Of a stretch of DNA of 64,000 nt, positions 27,141 through 35,444 are shown piece after piece (position 1 is the first letter of the stretch; each line of letters opens with the position of its first letter). The notes below the pieces were generated by a model that was not told the DNA's origin, did not search any database, and saw only the letters and a list, made by a program, of their open reading frames with translations. Source of the DNA: Brachyspira hyodysenteriae ATCC 27164 (GTDB lineage: Bacteria; Spirochaetota; Brachyspiria; Brachyspirales; Brachyspiraceae); NCBI RefSeq assembly GCF_001676785.2, contig NZ_CP015910.2:310001-374000 (forward strand), read 5' to 3'. Made by a program: the position numbers and the translations under genes.

Positions 27141-28036
27141 ATAATAAAAAAAATAATCCTTTTGTTAATTGCAGATCATGGTTATTTGCCCCTGCTAGCA
27201 ACCCTAAATTATTATATAATGCTGTTGTTTATAAACCAGATGCAATTATATTTGATTTAGAAGATGCTGTTGCTTTAAAAGAGAAAGAAGATGCTAGAGA
27301 ATTATTAATAGAAGCATTAAAAAGCATTAATTATGGAACAATACCTATTTTTGCCAGAGTAAATTCTATAAAAACTCCGTTTGGATTTGATGATATAAAA
27401 TATTTAGTTCAGGCAGGACTTAAGCATATACGTCTTCCTATGTGTGATACTCCAGAAGAAATAAAACAAGTAGATGATTTTTTAACAAAAGTGGAATCTG
27501 AAAACGGAATACCAAAAGGAACAGTAGTAATAGCAGCAGCATTAGAAACACCTATAGGAGTATATAATGCTTATAATATAGCAACTGCTTCTGACAGAGT
27601 AATAGGAATTTCATTGGGTGCTGAAGATTTTACAAGATGTATGGGTATAGAAAGAACAAAAGAAGAAGAAGAATTGGCTTATGCTAGAGGAAAAATAGTA
27701 ATGGAAGCTCATGCTGCCGGAGTAGCTTGTGTTGATGGTGTTTATACTAAAATAGATGATATGGAAGGTTTTCAAGTACAATGTGAAAGAGCAAGAAGTT
27801 TAGGTTTTACAGGAAAAGCATGTATACACCCAGCACAGATACCTTATTTGCATAAAGCATATCTTCCTAAAAAAGAGGATATAGCATATTCTTTAGAAGT
27901 TTTAGAAGTTGCTAGTAAAACTGATATTAGTAACGGCGGAGTAATATCATTAAATGGAAAAATGATAGATATTCCTATAATAGAAAAAGCTGAAAAAATT
28001 GTGGCATTAGCAAGATCAGCTGGAATGATTAAGTGA
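27137..28036 (+). CDS. citE: Citrate lyase beta subunit (citryl-ACP lyase)
   Basis: The 299-residue TIM-barrel protein shows CitE landmarks: RSWLFAPASNPKLLYNA, the Mg/CoA-binding DAIIFDLEDAVALKEKEDAR, IPIFARVNS, ALETPIGVYNAYNIA, GISLGAEDFTRCMG and GKACIHPAQIPYLHKAY. It splits citryl-ACP into oxaloacetate and acetyl-ACP. Translation is coupled to citD through the ATGA overlap, with GGAGG upstream. Length is normal. Confidence 0.93.
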   Translation: MNNKKNNPFVNCRSWLFAPASNPKLLYNAVVYKPDAIIFDLEDAVALKEKEDARELLIEALKSINYGTIPIFARVNSIKTPFGFDDIKYLVQAGLKHIRLPMCDTPEEIKQVDDFLTKVESENGIPKGTVVIAAALETPIGVYNAYNIATASDRVIGISLGAEDFTRCMGIERTKEEEELAYARGKIVMEAHAAGVACVDGVYTKIDDMEGFQVQCERARSLGFTGKACIHPAQIPYLHKAYLPKKEDIAYSLEVLEVASKTDISNGGVISLNGKMIDIPIIEKAEKIVALARSAGMIK

Positions 28037-28060
28037 TATTCTAATTAATAGGAGTTAAAA

Positions 28061-29623
28061 ATGGGTAATAAAATAACTAATTCATTAGGAATAGAATTAC
28101 CGGAATATATAGAGGGATATGGTAAAGTAAAACCATTTATGGGTGCTTTTTACTATTATAATAAAGAGAATCAGCAAACACAATCAAGAAGAATTAAAAA
28201 TCATAAACCTAATAATAAGAAATTATGTTCTTCTATAAGAGAAGCCATAGAGAAAAGCGGTTTGAAAGATGGTATGACTATATCATTTCACCATCATTTG
28301 AGAAACGGCGACGGAGTAATAATGCTTGTTGTAGAAGAAATATCTAAGATGGGTATAAAAGATATTTCTATATGTACATCATCATTCACTAATGCTCATG
28401 AGGGACTAATTGAATATATAAAAAGCGGAGTAATAACTTCTATAGCAACATCAGGATTAAGAGGCGAGATAGGAAAAGCAGTTTCTACAGAAAATATATT
28501 AAAAAAACCTGTTGTATTTAGAACTCATGGCGGAAGAGCAAGAGCCATAGAAGCCGGAGAAGTAAAAATAGATGTAGCATTTATAGGAGCACCTGCATGT
28601 GATGAAGAAGGTAATATGAATGGAAGTGAAGGAAAAAGTGCTTTCGGTGCTATGGGATATCCTATGATAGATGCTTTATATGCTGATTATGTAGTTGCTA
28701 TTACTGATAATTTAGTTCAATATCCTTTGCATAGAGTATCAATACCTGAAATATACGTAGATTCAGTTGTAGTTGTAGATTCTTTAGGAGATCCTAATTT
28801 GATAGCTACAGGTGCTACTAGAATAACTACAAATCCTACAGAACTTCTTATAGCTGAAAAGGCTGCTGAAATACTTATAGGATGCGAACTTATAAAAAAT
28901 GGATATTCTTTCCAAGCTGGAGCAGGCGGAGCTTCTTTAGCTGTATGCAGATATTTAAGAGAGTATATGATAGAAAACAATATAAAAGGCTCTTTTGTAT
29001 CCGGCGGAATAAATGCTTATCTTTTGAATTTATTTAAAGAAGGATTATTTGAAAGTTTATTAGATACTCAGACATTTGACGGATCTATCGCTAATGCTAT
29101 AGGCGAAGAGAAAGGTTATATAGAAATGTCAGCTTCTATGTATGCTAATCCTAATAATGGAAGCTGTGTTGCTCATAAATTAGATATGATGATGCTTTCT
29201 GCTACAGAGATAGATTTGAATTTCAATGTTAACTCTTTGACAGGTTCTCATGGATTGATCATGGGTGCTTTGGGCGGTGCTCCTGATACAGCAGCAGGTG
29301 CTAAAGTAACATTAATGACAGTACCTTCTATTAGAAAAAGAATGCCTATTATTACTGATAAAGTAACAAATATAGTAACTCCTGGAGAAAGCGTAGATAT
29401 ATTAGTATCCGATAGAGGAGTATGTGTTAATCCTAATAGAAAAGATTTAATAGATGTTCTTAATAAAAATAATATAGAACATAGAGATATTAGAGATCTA
29501 TACGAGGAAGTTATATCTATTACAGGAGTTCCTGATAAAATTCAATATACCGATAATATAGTTGGAGTAATTGAATATAGAGATGGAAGTGTAATAGATT
29601 TAATTTACCAAGTAAAAAAATAA
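28061..29623 (+). CDS. citF: Citrate lyase alpha subunit (acetyl-ACP:citrate ACP transferase)
   Basis: The 520-residue protein matches CitF: GMTISFHHHLRNGDGVIMLVVEEISKMGIKD near residues 75-110, FRTHGGRARAIEAGEVKIDVAFIGAPACDEEGNMNG, and SGGINAYLLNLFKEGLFESLLDTQTFD, a CoA-transferase fold. It exchanges the acetyl group on CitD for citrate. AGGAG is placed correctly 24 bases after citE. Together citDEF encode a complete lyase core for anaerobic citrate cleavage. Confidence 0.94.
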   Translation: MGNKITNSLGIELPEYIEGYGKVKPFMGAFYYYNKENQQTQSRRIKNHKPNNKKLCSSIREAIEKSGLKDGMTISFHHHLRNGDGVIMLVVEEISKMGIKDISICTSSFTNAHEGLIEYIKSGVITSIATSGLRGEIGKAVSTENILKKPVVFRTHGGRARAIEAGEVKIDVAFIGAPACDEEGNMNGSEGKSAFGAMGYPMIDALYADYVVAITDNLVQYPLHRVSIPEIYVDSVVVVDSLGDPNLIATGATRITTNPTELLIAEKAAEILIGCELIKNGYSFQAGAGGASLAVCRYLREYMIENNIKGSFVSGGINAYLLNLFKEGLFESLLDTQTFDGSIANAIGEEKGYIEMSASMYANPNNGSCVAHKLDMMMLSATEIDLNFNVNSLTGSHGLIMGALGGAPDTAAGAKVTLMTVPSIRKRMPIITDKVTNIVTPGESVDILVSDRGVCVNPNRKDLIDVLNKNNIEHRDIRDLYEEVISITGVPDKIQYTDNIVGVIEYRDGSVIDLIYQVKK

Positions 29624-29654
29624 AATTTTTTAATAAAATATTAAGGAGTTTAAT

Positions 29655-30644
29655 ATGAAAACTTTATTCAAAAGTTTACTTGTTATGTCCATTATATTGA
29701 TAATGGCTTCATGTAAAGGCGGTGATTCAGCTGCTAATTATCCTAGTGGAAACTTGGATTTTGTAGCTCCAGCAGGTGCAGGCGGCGGTTGGGATTTAAC
29801 TATTAGAACAATAGGAAAAGTTCTTCAAGACACTAAAATAGTAAAAGTTCCTATGCCTGTAAGAAATGCTCCAGGAGCAGGCGGTGCAGTTCATCTTGGT
29901 ACTTTACAAACTAAAAAAGGTGATGCAAGAACTATAACTGTTTATTCTCCTCCTATCATTTTCTTAAATTTAAATGGTACTACAGAATATAGTTTTAGAG
30001 ATCTTACACCTTTAGCAAATTTAATAGCTGATTATGCTGCATTTGTTGTTAAAGCTGATTCTCCATACAAAAACATTATGGATGTAATGAATGCTCTTAA
30101 AGCTGATCCTAAATCTGTAAAAATAGGCGGTACATCTTCTGCTGGATCTATGGACCATGTTCAGTTCTTAATCATGGCTAGAGCTGCTGGTGTTCCAAAT
30201 TTAGATCAAATAGATTATATTGCTTTCGATGATGATGGTGCTACACAAGTTTTGGGCGGACATATAGATTTATTCTCTACAAGCTTAGCTGACGTTATGG
30301 GTTTGGTTGAAAGCGGTGATTTAAGAGTTTTAGCACAAACTGCTGATAGAAGAATCGGAACAGGAATAAAAGGCGAAATACCTACTTGTATTGAATCTGG
30401 AATAAATGAAACTTTCGTTAACTGGAGAGGATTATTCGGAGCTCCTGGAATGCCTGAATATGCAGTTACTTTCTGGAAAGATGCTTTAGCTAAAATGGTT
30501 GAAACTCAAGAATGGAAAGATGCTTGCGCTAATTATGACTGGGATCAATATTATCTTAATTCAGAAGATTTCGTAAAATTGTTAGAACAAGCAGAACAAG
30601 ATTACAAAACAATATTAGAAGATATTGGTATGTTGAAAAAATAA
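29655..30644 (+). CDS. tctC: Tripartite tricarboxylate transporter substrate-binding lipoprotein
   Basis: The 329-residue protein has a lipoprotein signal (IMASC, Cys about 20) and the Bug/TctC fold: LDFVAPAGAGGGWDLTIRTIGKVLQ, PVRNAPGAGGAVHLGTL, LTPLANLIADYAAFVVKADSPYKNIMDV, and a C-terminal WKDALAKMVETQEWKDACANY. TctC captures tricarboxylates such as citrate in the periplasm for TctAB. AAGGAG precedes the ATG, 31 bases after citF, so it belongs to the citrate lyase operon. The substrate is inferred from that context. Confidence 0.92.
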   Translation: MKTLFKSLLVMSIILIMASCKGGDSAANYPSGNLDFVAPAGAGGGWDLTIRTIGKVLQDTKIVKVPMPVRNAPGAGGAVHLGTLQTKKGDARTITVYSPPIIFLNLNGTTEYSFRDLTPLANLIADYAAFVVKADSPYKNIMDVMNALKADPKSVKIGGTSSAGSMDHVQFLIMARAAGVPNLDQIDYIAFDDDGATQVLGGHIDLFSTSLADVMGLVESGDLRVLAQTADRRIGTGIKGEIPTCIESGINETFVNWRGLFGAPGMPEYAVTFWKDALAKMVETQEWKDACANYDWDQYYLNSEDFVKLLEQAEQDYKTILEDIGMLKK

Positions 30645-30667
30645 ACCTATAAATAATAATATTAAAT

Positions 30668-30699
30668 AAAGCTCAATTAATTTATATTAATTGGGCTTT
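30668..30699 (+). other. Intercistronic hairpin between tctC and tctB
   Basis: AAAGCTCAATTAAT (30668-30681) pairs with ATTAATTGGGCTTT (30686-30699, one G-T pair) around TTAT. It is followed by AAAAAAC rather than T, so it is more likely an mRNA-stabilising or processing hairpin than a full terminator. Confidence 0.7.
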
Positions 30700-30721
30700 A
30701 AAAAACAAATGAGGAGGGGTT

Positions 30722-31192
30722 ATGACAATAACAGCATTGTCATCAATAATTACTATAGCAGTTGGTATAGCTTATACAATTATGACTTTTCAATTGCCGG
30801 ATGCCAGTATAGGAAGAGCAGCAGAACCAAAAATTTTTCCTGCAATACTAGGCATAGCTTTTATAATATTAGGTGTTCTTCTATTAATAGATGATACCAT
30901 AAAAAATTCTAAAAAAGAAAAAAAAGAAACAGTACAGTTTTCTATAGGAAACAATGGTAAGAAAATAGCTATTACAGTAGTTAATGCTGTTCTTTATGCT
31001 GTATTATTCAATGTAATAGGATATGTATTCGCTACAATAATATTCCTTGAAATAGAGCTTTTAATATTCGGAGGCCTTAAAGCTTGGAAGGTTTCAACTA
31101 TAGTTGCTGTATTATTTAGTGTTATAGCTTTTTTAATATTTAATGTATTTTTGGGTATCTACTTGCCTAGATCACCATTCGGTATAATATAA
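30722..31192 (+). CDS. tctB: Tripartite tricarboxylate transporter small membrane subunit
   Basis: The 156-residue protein has four membrane helices, as TctB proteins do: an N-terminal pair around a conserved acidic/Pro loop (IGRAAEPKIFPAILGIAFIILGVLLL), then ITVVNAVLYAVLFNVIGYVFATIIFLEIELLIFGG and WKVSTIVAVLFSVIAFLIFNVFLGIYLPRSPFG. It is the small partner of TctA. GAGGAGGGG stands four bases before the ATG, a strong ribosome binding site that may offset the upstream hairpin. Confidence 0.9.
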   Translation: MTITALSSIITIAVGIAYTIMTFQLPDASIGRAAEPKIFPAILGIAFIILGVLLLIDDTIKNSKKEKKETVQFSIGNNGKKIAITVVNAVLYAVLFNVIGYVFATIIFLEIELLIFGGLKAWKVSTIVAVLFSVIAFLIFNVFLGIYLPRSPFGII

Positions 31193-31213
31193 TAAAAATG
31201 GAGAATGCTAGTT

Positions 31214-32716
31214 ATGGAAAGTTTTAAATTATTAATGGAAGGCTTTGGCGTAGCTATACAGCCTATAAATATATTGTGGGTAACTATCGGAGGTGTTTTA
31301 GGTACTGTTATAGGAATGCTTCCAGGACTTGGACCTGCTACAGGAGTTGCTATATTGCTCCCTCTTACATTTACTATGGGACCTGTTGCAGCACTTATAA
31401 CTATGGGCGGTGTTTATTATGGTGCTATGTATGGCGGATCAAGATCATCTATACTTATAAATACACCTGGAGATGGTGCAGCTGTTGCAGCTACTTTTGA
31501 CGGTTATCCTATGGCACTTCAAGGAAGAGCTGAACAGGCATTGGCTATATCTGCTATCGCTTCTTTTATAGGCGGTACAATAGCTACTGTAATAATGGCT
31601 TTTGTTGCTGTGCCTGTATCTCGTTTCGCTTTGAAATTCGGACCTGCTGAATATTTCATGTTATTCTTATTCGCATTATCTGCTACTGCTTCTATGACTG
31701 AAGGTAATGCAATAAAAGGATTTATTTCTATGGTATTCGGACTTATGGTAGCTACTATAGGTACTGACCCTCAGTCAGGTGTTAATAGATTTACTTTTGG
31801 AATATTAGAGCTTCAATCCGGAATAGATTTTCTTATCATAATCATTGCTATGTATGCTTTGGGAGAGGTATTAAAGAGCTTCAAAAATATAGAAGAAGGT
31901 AAGAAAAAAATGCAGACTAAATTCGGCCGTATATGGATTAGTATGGAAGAATGGAAAAGATGTGTATGGCCTATTATAAGAAGTTCGCCTTTCGGATTTA
32001 TTATTGGTGCTTTGCCTGGAGCAGGCGGTACTATGGCTGCTTTGATGAGTTATAACAATGAAAAACAATTATCTAAACATCCAGAAGAATTTGGTAATGG
32101 TGCTATAGAAGGAGTTGCAGCTCCTGAGGCAGCAAACAATGCGGCTTCTGTTGGTGCTATGATTCCTATGTTAGCATTAGGAGTTCCTGGTTCTGGTACT
32201 ACTGCTGTTATGATGGGTGCTTTGCTTATGTTAGGATTACAGCCTGGTCCTACATTGTTTACTACTCAAACTACTGTTGTATGGGGACTTATTGCTAGTA
32301 TGTTCATTGGTAACATAATACTTGCAGTAGTTAATATTCCATTAGCAGGACTTTTGGTAAGAGTCTTAGCTATACCTCCTAAAATATTGTATCCTATAGT
32401 ATTGGGATTAACTTTTATAGGTACTTATGCTATAAGTTATACTACTCATGATTTCTATGTATTGATAATATTCGGACTTATAGGTTTCTTAATGTCTAAA
32501 GCTAAAATTCCTAGCAGTCCTATGGTATTAGCTGTTATAATAGGAAACAGTATGGAACAGTATTTTAGAAGAGCTTACAAAGTTGCTGACGGAGATATGT
32601 CTATATTTGTTAAATCTCCAATATGTCTAGTATTATTAATATTGACTATAGCTTCTATACTATACCCTATAATAAAAATCGTTATAGAGAAAAATAAAAA
32701 AGCTAAACAAAATTAA
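31214..32716 (+). CDS. tctA: Tripartite tricarboxylate transporter large membrane subunit
   Basis: The ATG at 31214 is chosen because GGAGA (31200-31204) would touch the in-frame ATG at 31205 but is nine bases from this one. The 500-residue protein has about eleven membrane helices and the TctA signatures GTVIGMLPGLGPATGVAILLPLTF, YYGAMYGGSRSSILINTPGDGAAVAATFDGYPM, GALPGAGGTMAALMSY and ALGVPGSGTTAVMMGALLMLGLQPGP. It forms the cation-coupled channel for the tricarboxylate. It ends the operon and is followed by a terminator. Confidence 0.94.
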   Translation: MESFKLLMEGFGVAIQPINILWVTIGGVLGTVIGMLPGLGPATGVAILLPLTFTMGPVAALITMGGVYYGAMYGGSRSSILINTPGDGAAVAATFDGYPMALQGRAEQALAISAIASFIGGTIATVIMAFVAVPVSRFALKFGPAEYFMLFLFALSATASMTEGNAIKGFISMVFGLMVATIGTDPQSGVNRFTFGILELQSGIDFLIIIIAMYALGEVLKSFKNIEEGKKKMQTKFGRIWISMEEWKRCVWPIIRSSPFGFIIGALPGAGGTMAALMSYNNEKQLSKHPEEFGNGAIEGVAAPEAANNAASVGAMIPMLALGVPGSGTTAVMMGALLMLGLQPGPTLFTTQTTVVWGLIASMFIGNIILAVVNIPLAGLLVRVLAIPPKILYPIVLGLTFIGTYAISYTTHDFYVLIIFGLIGFLMSKAKIPSSPMVLAVIIGNSMEQYFRRAYKVADGDMSIFVKSPICLVLLILTIASILYPIIKIVIEKNKKAKQN

Positions 32717-32743
32717 ATTAATTAATGTCCTTTATATGTTGAG

Positions 32744-32774
32744 GCTAGGCTTTATATATGAGCCTAGCTTTTTT
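32744..32774 (+). terminator. Terminator of the cit-tct operon
   Basis: GCTAGGCT (32744-32751) pairs with AGCCTAGC (32761-32768), followed by TTTTTT. Confidence 0.85.
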
Positions 32775-32837
32775 ATTTATATATATTTTTTTAAATTATT
32801 ATATAATATTATTATTAATATATAAAAAGGAATTATA

Positions 32838-33167
32838 ATGTATCAAGATTTTAATAAAACTAATTTACAGAATTTAGGTAATGGATTAAAAAGAAGAATA
32901 CTAGCTTATTCAGATAATCTTATGACTGTTTATATGGAATTTAATGAAGGAGCTGTAGCTGAAAGTCATTCTCATAATGAACATGAACAAATTACATATA
33001 TTATAGATGGTGAGTTTGAATTTATGGTTAATGGAGAGAAATATTTATGTAAGGCTGGAGATAGTCTTCATTTTGCTAAGAATATGGCTCATGGATGTAA
33101 ATGCATTAAGAAAGGCAAACTTTTAGATACATTCACACCTAAAAGAGAAGATTTTTTAAACAATTAA
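32838..33167 (+). CDS. Small cupin-domain protein
   Basis: The 109-residue single cupin has both conserved motifs: ESHSHNEHEQITYIIDGEFEFMVNG (metal-binding His, His, Glu) and KAGDSLHFAKNMAHGCKC (the last His ligand). Such proteins bind a metal and serve as small enzymes or sensors; the substrate cannot be told. AAAAGGAA precedes the ATG. Only five bases separate it from prmC, which has no clear ribosome binding site of its own, so the two are probably co-translated. Confidence 0.85.
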   Translation: MYQDFNKTNLQNLGNGLKRRILAYSDNLMTVYMEFNEGAVAESHSHNEHEQITYIIDGEFEFMVNGEKYLCKAGDSLHFAKNMAHGCKCIKKGKLLDTFTPKREDFLNN

Positions 33168-33172
33168 TTTAT

Positions 33173-34045
33173 ATGAATATCAATAATGCTTTAATATATT
33201 ATTCTAAACAATTAGAAAAAATTAATGATGATTATAAAGTGTCTTATATTGAGGCACAAACTATTATAATGCATGCTTTAAATATTAATAAAATAAAATT
33301 AATATCAGAAGGTTTGAGAGAGCTTATAGATAGTGATATAAATAAAATAGAGAGATTTATAAATAGACGTATTAATTATGAACCTTTATCTTATATCATA
33401 AATAAAAAAGAGTTTTATGGATTAGATTTTTATGTTGATAATAATGTGCTTATACCAAGACCAGAAACAGAAGAGCTTATTGATTTGGTATTAGATTATA
33501 CAAATGATGAAGATAATATTTTAATATGCGATATTGGTTCTGGAAGCGGAAATATACCTATAACATTAAAAAGATTATTTTTAGATCAGAATAAAAATAT
33601 TGATATTACAGCGATTGAAATTAGTAATGGAGCTTTTGAAGTTATAAAGAAAAATGCTTTAAATATATTAGGCGATGAAAAAATTATAAATATAATAAAT
33701 GCTGATGCTTTAACTTTTACGCCTGAAAATAAATTTGATATAATAGTTTCAAATGCTCCTTATGTGCCTTTAAGAGATAAAGATTTACTTCAAAAAGATT
33801 TAGAGTTCGAACCTCAAAATGCATTGTATTCAGGTTATGATGGACTTGATTTTTATAAGAGCTTTTTAAGTATAATAGAAAAATATTTAAAAGATGATGG
33901 AGCTTTCTTTTTTGAAATAGGTTATGATCAGGGAGAGGCATTAATTAATATATGCAATTCTCTTGATATAAAAAATGTTTCAGTAAAAAAAGATTTAAGC
34001 GGCAAAGATAGATTTCTTGTTTGTGAGAATATTAAGAATTGTTAA
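33173..34045 (+). CDS. prmC: Peptide chain release factor N5-glutamine methyltransferase
   Basis: The 290-residue protein follows PrmC/HemK closely: a helical N-terminal domain that grips the release factor, YEPLSYIINKKEFYGLDFYVDNNVLIPRPETEELIDLVLD, the SAM loop CDIGSGSGNIPITLKR, and FEPQNALYSGYDGLDFYKSFL. The catalytic motif, normally NPPY, is NAPY here (SNAPYVPL), an Ala for the first Pro. PrmC methylates the GGQ glutamine of release factors. It is second in a run with the cupin and a small unknown gene. Confidence 0.9.
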   Translation: MNINNALIYYSKQLEKINDDYKVSYIEAQTIIMHALNINKIKLISEGLRELIDSDINKIERFINRRINYEPLSYIINKKEFYGLDFYVDNNVLIPRPETEELIDLVLDYTNDEDNILICDIGSGSGNIPITLKRLFLDQNKNIDITAIEISNGAFEVIKKNALNILGDEKIINIINADALTFTPENKFDIIVSNAPYVPLRDKDLLQKDLEFEPQNALYSGYDGLDFYKSFLSIIEKYLKDDGAFFFEIGYDQGEALINICNSLDIKNVSVKKDLSGKDRFLVCENIKNC

Positions 34046-34066
34046 TTTAATTTTAAGGAGAATGAT

Positions 34067-34477
34067 ATGCAGTATGTTAAATTTGGAAGCAGAAGAGGGG
34101 AGCATGGAGATATTAAACTTTTGGATATATTCTATAAGCATAATATAGTATTTGCTGAAGTGAAGGCTGGGGCAGAGAAAGTAAAAGAAAAGAAATTTTT
34201 AAAAGGTACTAGAATAATGATAGCTGATGGTTTAACTGCTGTTGCTATTGCCGAGGCTTTAACTGATTCGGATTCTCTTGATAAGTTTAATATCAAATTT
34301 AATAAAAATGAAATTGATAGAGTAAATATTGCAGATTGGGTAATAGCAGCCAAAGTAAAAATATATAAATTAAAAGAAGAGGATTATTTTCCTACAACAA
34401 TAGGTAAATTTTATCATATAAAAAATAAAGATAAAATAAAATTAATAGATGAATTATTAGAAAAATATTTAAATTAA
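34067..34477 (+). CDS. Small cytoplasmic protein of unknown function
   Basis: The 136-residue protein has a clear AAGGAG before its ATG and normal codon use, so it is probably real. It is charged, without signal or membrane segments, with a beta-rich start (YVKFGSRRGEHGDIKLLDIFYKHNIVFAEVKAG), a central helical stretch (GLTAVAIAEALTDSDSLDKF) and a Lys-rich end (KLIDELLEKYL). No family was recognised. It follows prmC by 21 bases and is likely on the same transcript. Confidence 0.65.
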   Translation: MQYVKFGSRRGEHGDIKLLDIFYKHNIVFAEVKAGAEKVKEKKFLKGTRIMIADGLTAVAIAEALTDSDSLDKFNIKFNKNEIDRVNIADWVIAAKVKIYKLKEEDYFPTTIGKFYHIKNKDKIKLIDELLEKYLN

Positions 34478-34488
34478 TAAATATATGT

Positions 34489-34572
34489 TTATTCTTTATT
34501 GCCTCTTAATTTATCGAATAAACTTACTATACCAGCTATAATCAGACCGATTATACAAAATATTCCTCACAT
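34489..34572 (-). pseudogene. Small membrane-peptide gene with stop at codon 2
   Basis: GGAG stands five bases before an ATG (34570-34572). The next codon is TGA, but the same frame then continues open for 25 codons as GIFCIIGLIIAGIVSLFDKL plus RGNKE and a TAA. This is a typical short membrane peptide with a basic tail, in the spacing expected of a real gene. A single change TGG to TGA would explain it. It may be a nonsense mutation, or the similarity to a peptide may be chance. It converges on the unknown gene and lies downstream of nothing on its own strand. Confidence 0.4.
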
Positions 34573-34629
34573 AAATACTCCTTTATTTGCATGTTTGATT
34601 ATACCCTAATATAGTATTTAAAGCAATAG

Positions 34630-35400
34630 TTATAATTCCTTATAAATAATATCAGAAATAAAATTAAAATATTTATTCGTTATAGATTTTATTTTTTCAT
34701 TAGCATTAATCTGTGCATAACCATTATATTTTTTTATCATTTCTATATCATTATTTGAATCGCCTGCAACTAGTATTTTATCTATATTATTTTTATTATT
34801 CTTTTCAATAAACTTATGCACAAAATCCACTCCATTTGCTTTATTAACAGTATTCTTTACTATATCAACTGTTCTAATATTAGCATAAGCTGTTACTTCT
34901 TCTTTGAACTTTTCATTAATTGTATTTGCAACAATTTCTGTACTTTCAGCATTAGGAGTCATTTTATTTATTTGTATGATATTTTTTAAATTTTCTATTT
35001 CATTTATATTTATTTTTTTATCTACTTTGAAAGGAAGATTATCATTGCCTTCTTTTGATTTTACAGACACTACATAATTATCATTTGCTATTTCTACTGT
35101 GCCGCCGAACTTTTCATGCAGAAATCTTATAACCTTATATGATATTTCATCATCTATAGTATCTTTAAATATTATTTCTCTTTTATTATTAAATACCAAA
35201 GCTCCGTTATTTGCAATTAGATAATCAAATTCTAAACCATGTTTGTCAATATGTTCAAATATAGAAAATTTATTTCTTCCTGTTGCAATGGTAAATATAT
35301 TTCCAGCTTCTCTCCATTTTTTTATAGCATCGAAAACACTATCATCAATTTTTTCATGAATATATATAGTCATATCATAATCGCTAAAAAACAATTTCAT
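34630..35400 (-). CDS. HAD-superfamily (Cof type) sugar-phosphate phosphatase
   Basis: The 256-residue protein opens with the nucleophile motif FFSDYDMTI (DxDxT), has the Cof-type FTIATGRNKFSI and ANNGALVFNN, a cap region of about 90 residues, and the late LVAGDSNNDIEMIKKY that binds Mg. Cof-type HAD enzymes are cytoplasmic phosphatases of sugar phosphates, flavin precursors and similar compounds; the substrate cannot be read from sequence. It appears to be monocistronic on the minus strand. Confidence 0.88.
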   Translation of the reverse strand: MKLFFSDYDMTIYIHEKIDDSVFDAIKKWREAGNIFTIATGRNKFSIFEHIDKHGLEFDYLIANNGALVFNNKREIIFKDTIDDEISYKVIRFLHEKFGGTVEIANDNYVVSVKSKEGNDNLPFKVDKKININEIENLKNIIQINKMTPNAESTEIVANTINEKFKEEVTAYANIRTVDIVKNTVNKANGVDFVHKFIEKNNKNNIDKILVAGDSNNDIEMIKKYNGYAQINANEKIKSITNKYFNFISDIIYKEL

Positions 35401-35444
35401 AATAACTCTCTTAATTTATATTTAATTTTTATTGTTTAAATTTT

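Noticed and set aside
30691-30894. 67-codon plus-strand frame at the tctC-tctB junction
   Set aside because: It overlaps tctB in another frame, has a poor start and does not resemble a protein; tctB has a strong ribosome binding site and family match.
34567-34569. TGA as selenocysteine or recoded tryptophan
   Set aside because: No selenocysteine-type structure was evident and other genes here use TGA as a normal stop, for example at 10355 and 50688.
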